A stretch of 7,935 nucleotides of DNA from Firmicutes bacterium CAG:345 (GCA_000433315.1 FR893370.1:1-7935); one strand, 5' to 3'; counted from the stretch's first letter, positions 1 to 6,471 are shown. The notes: generated by a model from the sequence alone, not told the origin. Program-made: numbers and translations.

Positions 1-393
1 ATATTAGGAGTAAGTGTTTTATCTTCTAATACATTGTCATCTGTTAGTGAATATAGTAATTATTCACAAGAAAATGGAATTACTAACAAACGGTTGTTAA
101 AATTAGCAAATAATAATCAGAAAGATGAATTAGCAAGCATGTCTTATGTTGATAATTATATTCCACAAGAAAGAAATGAAGCTGAATTCGATGAAGAAAT
201 TTTGTTTGAAGAAAATGATGTCATTTATAATTTATATGCATCAACTAATGAGTATACTGATAATGGACATAAAGATGATCATCCATCAGGGGCTACGAAA
301 GTAAGATTTATTATAAGGACTAATCTTGTCCAAAATTCAAACAATCGTGGTCGTATGGTTATAGGTAATATTGATTATAAATATGGAATTTAA
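1..393 (+). CDS. 3' end of an unrecognised, probably exported protein (5' truncated)
   Basis: The reading frame is open from the first base (ATA TTA GGA GTA AGT...) to the TAA at 391-393, so the true start lies left of the window. The TTG at position 34 is only an internal codon. The first visible residues (ILGVSVLSSNTLSS) are hydrophobic and then small/polar, like the end of a signal peptide. The remainder is very hydrophilic and acidic in the middle (NEAEFDEEILFEEND), with a C-terminal basic/beta-like stretch (ATKVRFIIRTNL) and the end DYKYGI. I do not recognise a family. The next gene starts 2 nt after the stop and the two probably share a transcript ending at 914-950. Exported location is an inference from the partial N-terminus only. 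Confidence 0.6.
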   Translation: MLGVSVLSSNTLSSVSEYSNYSQENGITNKRLLKLANNNQKDELASMSYVDNYIPQERNEAEFDEEILFEENDVIYNLYASTNEYTDNGHKDDHPSGATKVRFIIRTNLVQNSNNRGRMVIGNIDYKYGI

Positions 394-395
394 TT

Positions 396-887
396 ATGGA
401 AAAGTTTAACATTAAAAAGATGTATGGTTATCATAGGATAATAATATATTTAGTTATGCAATTAAGTATTTTTATTGTTTTACTAGGAATAACATTGTAC
501 TTAAAAACAATTGATTTATCAAAAGTTAATAACAAAGAAAATTTCAATGAAGGATTTATAATTTTTATAGTACTTGATGTAATAAGTGCTATTGGTTTTC
601 TAATTTCTATAGCCATATATTTATACTGGTTATATTTATACTGGTTCTTGCCTTTTAAAAACGCTGATGGAGAAATTATAATTATTAAAATCACAGAAAA
701 AACAATAGGAGATATAATGTATTGTACTATTGAATCAAATGAATTTAATAATACTATTGTTAAAATCAGATTTGTATCAACTCGTTATATTCATTTTTTT
801 CCTTTCTACAAAATTGGTGACTATGTAGAATATTTTATTAGAGAAAAAGACTTGTCAAACCCTAAAGTCGTAGTGCTTTATAAATAA
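396..887 (+). CDS. Small membrane protein with two TM segments and a C-terminal beta-type domain
   Basis: 163 residues, family not recognised. Two hydrophobic spans are visible, about residues 15-37 and 52-86. The second is followed by a roughly 75-residue soluble tail rich in alternating beta-like residues (GEIIIIKITEKTIGD... and GDYVEYFIREKDL...). The layout resembles DUF3592- or NfeD-like proteins with a small C-terminal beta-barrel, but that is a resemblance of layout only. The ATG at 396 lies 2 nt after the preceding stop and has no clear Shine-Dalgarno, which suggests translational coupling. An internal ATG at 420 is an alternative start. The end of the second TM contains a perfect 15-bp tandem duplication (616-645) giving YLYWL-YLYWF. 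A strong terminator follows at 914-950. The pairing with the upstream exported protein suggests a shared envelope role; this is inferred. Confidence 0.75.
   Translation: MEKFNIKKMYGYHRIIIYLVMQLSIFIVLLGITLYLKTIDLSKVNNKENFNEGFIIFIVLDVISAIGFLISIAIYLYWLYLYWFLPFKNADGEIIIIKITEKTIGDIMYCTIESNEFNNTIVKIRFVSTRYIHFFPFYKIGDYVEYFIREKDLSNPKVVVLYK
616..645 (+). repeat. Perfect 15-bp tandem duplication inside a TM-coding stretch
   Basis: The unit TATATTTATACTGGT occurs twice without mismatch (616-630 and 631-645), and base 646 continues the period. It keeps the frame and encodes the five-residue repeat YLYWL/YLYWF at the cytoplasm/membrane edge of the second TM helix of the gene at 396-887. Confidence 0.9.
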
Positions 888-913
888 TTTTAAAAACTAT
901 ATAAAACATAAAT

Positions 914-950
914 AATATCTTTTAGTATTTACACTAAAAGATATTTTTTT
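914..950 (+). terminator. Intrinsic terminator after the two left-edge genes
   Basis: A perfect 13-bp stem (914-926 AATATCTTTTAGT with 933-945 ACTAAAAGATATT) closes a 6-base loop and is followed by a run of Ts through 950. It lies 27 bases after the stop of the gene at 396-887 and isolates that pair from the MFS gene downstream. The stem is AT-rich but long. Confidence 0.85.
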
Positions 951-1110
951 ATCTAAAAGGAAAATAAAATTAATATTAAATATTTCTGACTTTTATATTT
1001 AAAAATAAAAATTGTTAGTTATTTCCCCCTCAAAAAAAATTAAATATGTATCTAGATTTTTTCGCAAAGCAACTAAATTCTTGTTAAAATGTAAAAAAGA
1101 AAATAATACA

Positions 1111-2244
1111 ATGAAAAAAGACAATTTAATATTTATTCACAAACTTTTAAAAGCAATAGCTGATAGTATAATCAAATTATTCTTGCCTTTATACATTTTA
1201 AAACAAACAAATGATATTAACTTAGCTATGCTTTATTTAATTATTTATTCATCTTGTGTCATGCTAACAATGTTTATTTTAAAAACAATAATCCAAAAAT
1301 TTGGCGTATTCGCCATTATGGTTCATTTCATTCCAATAATTGTTACTATGGGGTTATTTTCTTTTTTGCAAATCGATATTACTCTCGTTATAATCGCTGC
1401 TATTTTGATGTCATTTTCTCAAACTTTATATTCAATTCCTTTAAACCTTATTTTTACTTTTGGTGATAAAAAAACTAATGTTGGTAAATTTCAAATCGCT
1501 TCAAATCTTGGTAAATTAACATTCACTTTAATTTCTGGTTATCTTCTTTCAAGTACTATAAGAAATTCTTTTTTAATACTTTCTATTGTTTCTTCTATTT
1601 TTTATATCGGTGGAACAATTCCTTTATTCTTTTCAATTAAAGATTTGCAATCGAATTATGAAATTTTCAAAAAAACTCCTAATAAAAAAGCAAAAATTGA
1701 TCCTTGGTTTATTATTTTCCATATAAGTTTTGGAATTTTTCAACCAATCATGGACAATATAGTGCCGTTATTTCTCTATATTAACCAATTATCTTTCCAT
1801 GCCGTAACATTGATGATAGCTTTAGTAGAAGGTGCAAAAATAATTATAAATTATCTAAGTCATTATCTTGTTAAAAAGAAAAAAGCGCTGATATGTGTAG
1901 CAATAAGTTTCTTATTATTTCTCATAAGCAGTTTTGGAATGATTTTCATTAAAAATTCACTATGGCTTTATATCCTAAGCTGTACATGTTCGATTTCCTT
2001 TCCCTTAACTTTTGTTCCTATGTTCAAATTATATTGCACATATATTCGAAGAACAGAAAATGTCTTTTCCGGAATGACCAGAAGAGATTTTGAAATATTT
2101 TCTTTTAGACCTTGTTTATATTCATTAAGTTTTATAGGATTTAGTTTATACCCTTGTCTGATAATTGGCATAGTTGCTGTACCTATTATGTTTTTATCAG
2201 AAATTAAAATAATAAAAAAAGAATCCTTAGAAAGTATCAATTAG
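1111..2244 (+). CDS. MFS-type transporter, about 12 TM
   Basis: 377 residues from the ATG at 1111. Hydrophobic helices by eye: about 12-30, 39-60, 66-86, 91-115, 130-150, 153-175, then a basic loop (FKKTPNKKAKID, 186-197), then 199-222, 230-253, 258-280, 285-308 and two more between 332 and 365. This 6+6 layout around a charged central loop is that of the major facilitator superfamily. The classic motif A between TM2 and TM3 is only weakly present, so substrate and direction cannot be called. The frame is also open back to a TTG at 1012. That would add 33 basic residues (SPSKKIKYVSRFFRKATKF...) with no Shine-Dalgarno, and ATG 1111 puts a short tail directly before TM1, so I prefer 1111. Neither start has a good ribosome binding site. 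The Sel1-like gene follows 5 nt after the stop, probably in the same operon. Confidence 0.75.
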   Translation: MKKDNLIFIHKLLKAIADSIIKLFLPLYILKQTNDINLAMLYLIIYSSCVMLTMFILKTIIQKFGVFAIMVHFIPIIVTMGLFSFLQIDITLVIIAAILMSFSQTLYSIPLNLIFTFGDKKTNVGKFQIASNLGKLTFTLISGYLLSSTIRNSFLILSIVSSIFYIGGTIPLFFSIKDLQSNYEIFKKTPNKKAKIDPWFIIFHISFGIFQPIMDNIVPLFLYINQLSFHAVTLMIALVEGAKIIINYLSHYLVKKKKALICVAISFLLFLISSFGMIFIKNSLWLYILSCTCSISFPLTFVPMFKLYCTYIRRTENVFSGMTRRDFEIFSFRPCLYSLSFIGFSLYPCLIIGIVAVPIMFLSEIKIIKKESLESIN

Positions 2245-2249
2245 AGATT

Positions 2250-2660
2250 ATGAAAGAATACTCAAAAGAAGAAATACTCAATCTTTCATTAGATAATAGT
2301 TTTGAAAATACTCTTCCTTCAATTATTAAGTATGCTGAAGAAAAAGATCCAAAATTTATCGGATTATTAGGTTATTGCTATGCCTATGGTTTTGAAGTCG
2401 AACAAGATGTAATAAAAGGAATAAAACTATTAGAACAAGCAGCTAATTCTTATGATTTGCAATCAGCTTTATATTTAGGAGAAATATATTCAGATCAATA
2501 TATCGTTCCACATAATTACAAAAAAGCTTTAAAATGGTACAAATTTGGTTATGATAATGGATCTGCTATATGCGGTCTTTTTTATAATAAAATTTCAAAA
2601 TTATACTCTGATATTGAAAAAGAAATTCTTTCTGAAAAAGAGACTAAATTTATTTTATAA
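2250..2660 (+). CDS. Sel1-like/TPR repeat protein, N-terminal part of a frameshifted gene
   Basis: 136 residues to a TAA at 2658. Two Sel1-type helical repeats are visible. Residues about 36-70 show the pattern LLGYCYAYGF...D..KGIKLLEQAA, and about 72-106 show SALYLGEIY...YKKALKWYKFGYDNGS. These match the A-x-x-x-L-G-x-x-Y / A-x-x-W-x-x-x-A spacing of the family. Sel1 repeats form alpha-alpha solenoids that bind other proteins. There is no signal peptide, so it is probably cytoplasmic. It starts 5 nt after the MFS stop with only a weak AGAG upstream. The product looks cut short: the next frame carries about 68 more residues of protein-like sequence (see 2659-2862). It is probably the front of a roughly 200-residue protein broken by one extra base. 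Confidence 0.7.
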   Translation: MKEYSKEEILNLSLDNSFENTLPSIIKYAEEKDPKFIGLLGYCYAYGFEVEQDVIKGIKLLEQAANSYDLQSALYLGEIYSDQYIVPHNYKKALKWYKFGYDNGSAICGLFYNKISKLYSDIEKEILSEKETKFIL

Positions 2661-2862
2661 AAAACAATACTTTGAATCTTTTGAATCAATAATATACTAT
2701 TCAGACATACAAAAAGTAGAATTTATGTGCTACCTTTCTTATTTTTGCAAGAATGGAATATGCACGTTGGCTTTTCCACAATATGGAGAATATCTAATTG
2801 AAAATTCTTTAAAGTTGAATAAAAAATTAACTCTAAAACTAATAAAAGAATTAAAATTATAA
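2659..2862 (+). pseudogene. C-terminal remainder of the frameshifted Sel1-like gene
   Basis: This is frame +1 relative to the gene at 2250, read from about 2656 to the TAA at 2860-2862. It encodes YKKQYFESFESIIYYSD, then a segment with VEFMCYLSYFCKNGI and FPQYGEYLIENSLKLNKK, ending in LKLIKELKL. The composition and helical pattern continue those of the upstream Sel1 part. No Shine-Dalgarno-preceded start exists in this frame; the first usable ATG, at 2725, would cut through the segment. Dropping a single T from the TTTT at 2653-2656 would fuse both frames into one protein (KETKFIYKKQYFESF...). It could be a true pseudogene, a sequencing or assembly error, or less likely a recoding site. Confidence 0.6.
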
Positions 2863-2864
2863 AA

Positions 2865-2893
2865 AACTATTAGGATTTTTAGTCCTAATAGTT
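2865..2893 (-). terminator. Hairpin terminator of the VWA lipoprotein operon, between convergent genes
   Basis: A perfect 11-bp stem (2865-2875 AACTATTAGGA with 2883-2893 TCCTAATAGTT) closes a 7-base loop. On the - strand it is followed directly by a T run (complement of the As at 2861-2866), which fits termination of the operon whose last stop is at 2900. On the + strand the bases after the stem (GCTATCTTAA) have no T run, so it would end + strand transcription only weakly. Confidence 0.8.
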
Positions 2894-2899
2894 GCTATC

Positions 2900-4369
2900 T
2901 TAATATTTTAAGTTTTGATATTTTTTTACAATATTATAGAAATTTTGTTTAATATCATCTTCTCTAACTGAATTTAAATTTTCTAAATTTGATAAAACAT
3001 TATCTATACTAGCATTCGCTTTATATTTTGAATCTCGCAAAATTAAAGCAAATTCTGCTACTGATGCAGCAAACTTGAGATTTTCTGTCGCTTCACTATT
3101 GCCACATATTAGTGTACTAAATACATTCTTATCTAAATTTCCATCATCGACATCTTTATATCTAACTTCTGCTTTCAATAATTCTTTTTTATCGCAATCA
3201 GCAGTAGGAACTATTTCAACAAGAGCTAAAGTTGTGCTTGCAGAACTCAGCTCACCAGCATCTTTTTCATTATTATTAAAATCATCAGAAGATATCATTC
3301 TATTTTCATATCCTAACAAACGATATTTGCTCACTGCTTCAGAATTAAATGTAATTTGTGCCTTTGCATCCTTAGCTACAACTTTTAATGTTGATCCTAA
3401 TTGCTCTACAAAAACTTTTCTTGCTTCAATTAAAGAATCAATATAATAATATGTCCCATTTCCATTATCAGCTAAGGTTTGCATAGTGCTTCCTTGATAG
3501 TTGCCAGATCCAAAGCCAAGAAGAGATAAATATATTCCATCATCCCTTTTTTGTGAAATATATTTTTTTAATCCATTTATGCTACTGATTCCAACATTAA
3601 AATCACCATCTGTTGCCAAAAAGATTCTATTAACACCACCTTCTATATAATATTTAGCAGCAATATCATATGCAGTTTGAATTCCTTTAGATCCATTCGT
3701 TGAACCGGAAGCAGTTAAATCTTCTATAGCTGCCATTATTTTTTGTTTTTCGTATCCTCTTGCACCATCAAGAACAACTTGACTTGAACCAGCATATGTA
3801 ACTATTGAAATAACATCTTCATCATCAAGACCTTCTACTAAAAGTTTAAATGATTCTTGAACCAAAGTTAAATCAACATACATCGATCCAGAAGTATCTA
3901 ATAGAAAAACAAAATTACTAGGTGCTTTTTTAATTAATCTATCATAATCTTTTGTAACCACTGCAACAGAAGCTAATAAATTATCTTCATTCCATGGACA
4001 AGTCATAGATTCAACATAAGTTTGTATCGGACTATCACTTGGTCTTTCATATGAATAAGAAAAATAGTTTAACATCTGTTCAATAATAACTTGACTTTTG
4101 ATAGGTGCTTTCCCATTTTCTATCGCTTTACGAATATTTGGATAACTGCCAGTAGAACCATCTAAAGAAAATTGTGTCACAGCATTTTCAGATGTTGAGA
4201 CAAAATCTTTTTCTTCAATATCTAAATATGATTCAGATTCATTTGTTTCATTACTATAATTATAACCAGGAACAAAATTGTCGTGCAGACCACCGCTATT
4301 AGAACAAGAACATAAGAGTAAGACTAAAGAAAGAAAACCTAATTTATATAGTTTTTTTGATGAATACAT
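2900..4369 (-). CDS. VWA-domain lipoprotein, YfbK type with DUF3520-like C-terminus
   Basis: 489 residues. The N-terminus is a lipoprotein signal (SSKKLYK, hydrophobic 10-19, lipobox LCSC with lipidated Cys22), then a polar linker rich in Ser/Glu/Asn. Residues about 63-140 match the YfbK N-terminal segment (FSLDGSTGSYPNIRKAI, then ...EQMLNYFSYSY). The von Willebrand A domain spans about 152-325. It has a complete metal-ion site: D158-x-S160-x-S162 (LLDTSGSM), T224 in GSTNG, and D254 in LATDGDF. The C-terminal 100 residues (LKFAASVAEFALILRDSKY...) match the DUF3520 region. VWA domains bind protein ligands through the metal site; the ligand here is unknown. The protein is probably anchored to the outer face of the cytoplasmic membrane. 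It is the last gene of a three-gene operon. Its GGGAGG site lies inside the end of the upstream lipoprotein gene, which stops 2 nt before this start. A hairpin terminator follows. Confidence 0.9.
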   Translation of the reverse strand: MYSSKKLYKLGFLSLVLLLCSCSNSGGLHDNFVPGYNYSNETNESESYLDIEEKDFVSTSENAVTQFSLDGSTGSYPNIRKAIENGKAPIKSQVIIEQMLNYFSYSYERPSDSPIQTYVESMTCPWNEDNLLASVAVVTKDYDRLIKKAPSNFVFLLDTSGSMYVDLTLVQESFKLLVEGLDDEDVISIVTYAGSSQVVLDGARGYEKQKIMAAIEDLTASGSTNGSKGIQTAYDIAAKYYIEGGVNRIFLATDGDFNVGISSINGLKKYISQKRDDGIYLSLLGFGSGNYQGSTMQTLADNGNGTYYYIDSLIEARKVFVEQLGSTLKVVAKDAKAQITFNSEAVSKYRLLGYENRMISSDDFNNNEKDAGELSSASTTLALVEIVPTADCDKKELLKAEVRYKDVDDGNLDKNVFSTLICGNSEATENLKFAASVAEFALILRDSKYKANASIDNVLSNLENLNSVREDDIKQNFYNIVKKYQNLKY

Positions 4370-4371
4370 TT

Positions 4372-4986
4372 TTATTCCTCCCTTATATGTTTTTCATCGA
4401 ATTCTTTTAAACCTAACATTTGATTATTTCCAAGATCTACTTTCTCACCATCAGTTAAATAAAAATTAGTTTTACAGGGAAGTTGAATTACAATTGAATT
4501 AAAATTGAAACGCAAAAAAAACGAAATATAGGTAACATCAAAAATCACTGATGCCTTAGAAAAATAATTGTTCAAAGATTTAGATAAAGATACCTTAACA
4601 TCAGGGGTATAAAAATAAAGATTTTCAGTATTTGTTTTGCTTTCAAAATCTTCAATATTATCATTGAGATAAGAAATGAAACTAATAACTGCTTCATCTA
4701 CATTTTCAGTAAATCCGTTATTGTAAATATAATTAGGAATATAATCATATTCAAAATTCCAAATCTTATATTCCCCTGTTCCAAAAAGAACTTTATATCT
4801 ATTTTGAAGAGCAACACCATATTTAGGTATTGAATATGTATAAGTTATATCACCTATCTGTTGCTTATAATATTCAACATAGCTTGCTTCTGGAATATCA
4901 TTATCCCCATTAGGTCTACTTGAATTGCTACAGCTAGTTAATATACATATCAACAAAACTAATAATACTCTACTTTTCTTTTTCAT
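4372..4986 (-). CDS. Lipoprotein of unknown function
   Basis: 204 residues with a clear lipoprotein signal: KKKSR, hydrophobic 7-16, lipobox LTSC with lipidated Cys19, then a Ser/Asn/Asp linker to about residue 33. The mature part is rich in Tyr, Phe and Asn and looks beta-rich (for example YTYSIPKYGVAL, GEYKIWNFEYDYIP, VSLSKSLNNYF). It may be a compact extracellular domain. I do not recognise a family. The start overlaps the stop of the XRE gene by 4 nt (ATGA) and has an AAGGA site about 10 bases upstream. Its own end contains the ribosome binding site of the VWA lipoprotein. This tight coupling implies that the three products are needed together. Partnership with the VWA protein or with the outside domain of the XRE protein is inferred. 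Confidence 0.8.
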   Translation of the reverse strand: MKKKSRVLLVLLICILTSCSNSSRPNGDNDIPEASYVEYYKQQIGDITYTYSIPKYGVALQNRYKVLFGTGEYKIWNFEYDYIPNYIYNNGFTENVDEAVISFISYLNDNIEDFESKTNTENLYFYTPDVKVSLSKSLNNYFSKASVIFDVTYISFFLRFNFNSIVIQLPCKTNFYLTDGEKVDLGNNQMLGLKEFDEKHIREE

Positions 4987-5705
4987 TGCTTTATTTCCTT
5001 AAAAAAACCATAGACTTCTGTTAATTGATATTCAACCGATAGACTTAGTAATCCTTTAAAATCTAAATTAAAGGAAGGTTTAAGAGATAGTTTACCGAAG
5101 GTTTGTCGAGAATCTTGAGGAATCGTATACTCTATTTCTTTTTCAAGAAACGAAAAATAATTAATATCCCCATTAGAATCTAAATAGGATAAATGAACAG
5201 TTATTTCCGCATTAACTTTAATATCAGATAACGGTTCATAATTTTCATCAACTTCCAAAGATGAAATAAGCTCAAATTCATTTTCACTTTTTGTTTCAAA
5301 TTTGTACAATTTTTCATAATTTAAATATTTTTTAAAATTATATAAAGTTAAATCATTATCATTAATATCATTTTGATTTTTTATCGAAAAGAAAATGATA
5401 AAAATTAACGATATCATAAGAAGAAAAAATGAAATCACATTAACAATAAATGAAATTTTAAAATTCTTTTTTTGCTTTTTTTCAACATTAGATTCATATG
5501 GTTGTTGAGTTAATAGCTCATCGATACTGCACTCAAGAATTTTGGCCAAGGATTCAAGAATAACAATATCAGGTAAGGTTTCCCCAGTTTCCCATTTAGA
5601 TACAGCCTTGTTTGTAACTCCAAGTTTTCGACCTAATTCGTCTTGAGTAAGATTTAATTTTTTTCGTCTTTCATATATGAAGTTACCAAACTTGTACTTA
5701 TCCAT
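4983..5705 (-). CDS. Membrane-tethered XRE-family regulator with an extracellular sensor-like domain
   Basis: 240 residues in three parts. Residues 5-65 are a Cro/CI-type helix-turn-helix (FIYERRKKLNLTQDELGRKL, then GVTNKAVSKWETG and ...ILECSIDELL). A basic linker (EKKQKKNFK) leads to one strongly hydrophobic TM helix at about 84-107. The remaining 130 residues are polar and beta-like with no recognised family. A DNA-binding domain inside joined to an outside domain makes a one-component transmembrane regulator, likely controlling its own operon in response to an envelope signal. The start is well supported by AGGAGG at 5711-5716, 5 bases upstream. It is first in the operon and overlaps the next gene by 4 nt. 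The N-terminal and TM calls are secure; ligand and targets are unknown. Confidence 0.88.
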   Translation of the reverse strand: MDKYKFGNFIYERRKKLNLTQDELGRKLGVTNKAVSKWETGETLPDIVILESLAKILECSIDELLTQQPYESNVEKKQKKNFKISFIVNVISFFLLMISLIFIIFFSIKNQNDINDNDLTLYNFKKYLNYEKLYKFETKSENEFELISSLEVDENYEPLSDIKVNAEITVHLSYLDSNGDINYFSFLEKEIEYTIPQDSRQTFGKLSLKPSFNLDFKGLLSLSVEYQLTEVYGFFKEIKQ

Positions 5706-5720
5706 ACATTCCTCCTAAGC

Positions 5721-5780
5721 CTATTCTATCAATTAACATTATTTTTGTTGCTAGAACTATATCTCCTATTAAGAGAATAG
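5721..5780 (-). promoter_or_regulatory. Leader of the XRE operon with inverted CTATTCT/AGAATAG half-sites (candidate operator)
   Basis: CTATTCT at 5721-5727 and its exact complement AGAATAG at 5774-5780 face each other across 46 bases just before the XRE gene. The right copy is also part of a closer imperfect palindrome, 5757-5780 (CTATaTCTC, 7 bases, GAGAATAG). On the - strand the right copy overlaps a possible -10 (TACTAT, 5782-5777), but I find no good -35 to go with it. This would fit autoregulation by the XRE protein, as is common in that family. In AT-rich DNA a 7-base match can arise by chance. Confidence 0.3.
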
Positions 5781-5869
5781 TATTTTTTAATAAAAAAAGA
5801 AAACTATTTTTTATTAATTAGCTAAAAAATAAAAGCAACTTATAATAACTTGTTTAAATTGTATAGTAT

Positions 5870-5893
5870 AAAAAAAGCAGGTAAAACCTGCTT
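5870..5893 (-). terminator. Intrinsic terminator after the flavin reductase-like gene
   Basis: An 8-bp stem (5875-5882 AAGCAGGT with 5886-5893 ACCTGCTT) closes a 3-base loop. On the - strand it runs into seven Ts (complement of 5870-5876). It sits 9 bases beyond the stop at 5902 and separates the kinase/flavin reductase operon from the XRE operon, so the latter should have its own promoter in 5706-5870. Confidence 0.87.
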
Positions 5894-5901
5894 ATTACCT
5901 T

Positions 5902-6462
5902 TTATTTTAATTTTAAGCCATCCTTAAAAGCTTGACCGACAACGTCCCCCAATTCAATATATGTATTATTGGATGAATCAAAAGTAATCGGTCTCAATTT
6001 TTTTACATCGATTTTATTTTTGTCAGTTAATATTTTCTCATCGCATGAAATATTCTTTATATTTGCAACTAACATGCAAGATTCTTCATCGTAACTTTCA
6101 ACTTCACATTCTAAAGCAAATGGCAATTCTTCAAAAATAGGAGCATTTACACTGTGGGCTTTTGAAACTGTCCAACCAGTTTTTTCAATTTTGTTTTCTT
6201 CTCTATTTCCACTAGCTATTCCAACATAATCACAAGCAACAACCTGTTCAGAAGTTCCCATACTTACAGTTATTGCCTTCGTTTTCAATAAATTTTTTAC
6301 AGTTTTATGTTCAGGTGATAAACAAATATAAATTTGATTTGTATCTTTTATTCCACCCCATGCTGCGTTCATTGCATCAGCTTTTCCATTTTCATCATAA
6401 GTACCAATAATTAGAACTGGCATCGGATATAATAAAGTTTGCTGTTCTAAAATTTTTCTCAT
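5902..6462 (-). CDS. Flavin reductase-like FMN-binding protein
   Basis: 186 residues from the ATG at 6462. The sequence follows the flavin reductase / flavoredoxin-like split-barrel family throughout: YPMPVLIIGTYDENGKADAM at the N-terminus, NAAWGG, then ICLSPEHKTVKNL in the FMN-binding strand-loop region, and C-terminal LRPITFDSSNNTYIELGDVV with GQAF. Members bind FMN and reduce flavins or other acceptors with NAD(P)H or a partner electron donor; the donor here is unknown. There is no signal peptide or TM, so it should be cytoplasmic. An in-frame ATG at 6480 would add six residues (MEEIKF), but it has no ribosome binding site, and the codons GAG GAG after it form the GGAGGAG site for ATG 6462. 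It follows the kinase-like gene after 18 nt and is probably co-transcribed. Length is typical of the family. Confidence 0.88.
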   Translation of the reverse strand: MRKILEQQTLLYPMPVLIIGTYDENGKADAMNAAWGGIKDTNQIYICLSPEHKTVKNLLKTKAITVSMGTSEQVVACDYVGIASGNREENKIEKTGWTVSKAHSVNAPIFEELPFALECEVESYDEESCMLVANIKNISCDEKILTDKNKIDVKKLRPITFDSSNNTYIELGDVVGQAFKDGLKLK

Positions 6463-6471
6463 AAATTTAAT

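Noticed and set aside
34..36. TTG start for the first gene
   Set aside because: The frame is open to the left edge and reads as the end of a signal peptide, so the gene begins outside the window.
431..694. 87-residue - strand reading frame
   Set aside because: Antisense shadow of the two-TM protein gene, with no ribosome site or recognisable motif.
1968..2240. 90-residue - strand reading frame
   Set aside because: Antisense shadow within the MFS gene, whose TM pattern accounts for the sequence.
2640..2665. Programmed -1 frameshifting in the Sel1-like gene
   Set aside because: The frames are related by +1, and the codons at the junction do not form a slippery heptamer. A stray extra base is simpler.
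3075..3446. 123-residue + strand reading frame opposite the VWA lipoprotein gene
   Set aside because: It lies wholly inside a well-supported gene with VWA motifs, is low-complexity (Ser/Leu/Ala rich), and is an antisense shadow.
4278..4469. 63-residue + strand reading frame across the junction of the two lipoprotein genes
   Set aside because: It is antisense to two signal-peptide-bearing genes and has no motif or ribosome site.
4983..4986. TGA read as tryptophan (Mollicutes code)
   Set aside because: Reading through the TGA of the XRE gene meets a TAG within a few codons, Trp is always TGG, and the ATGA overlap is a normal operon junction.
5781..5820. Repeated A/T tracts (ATTTTTTAATAA and ATTTTTTATTAA) as a structured repeat or CRISPR-like element
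   Set aside because: There are only two imperfect AT-only copies, as expected by chance in AT-rich intergenic DNA; no further units or spacers exist.
5841..5846. + strand TATAAT as a promoter
   Set aside because: No suitable -35 and no + strand gene follows; only - strand genes lie downstream.
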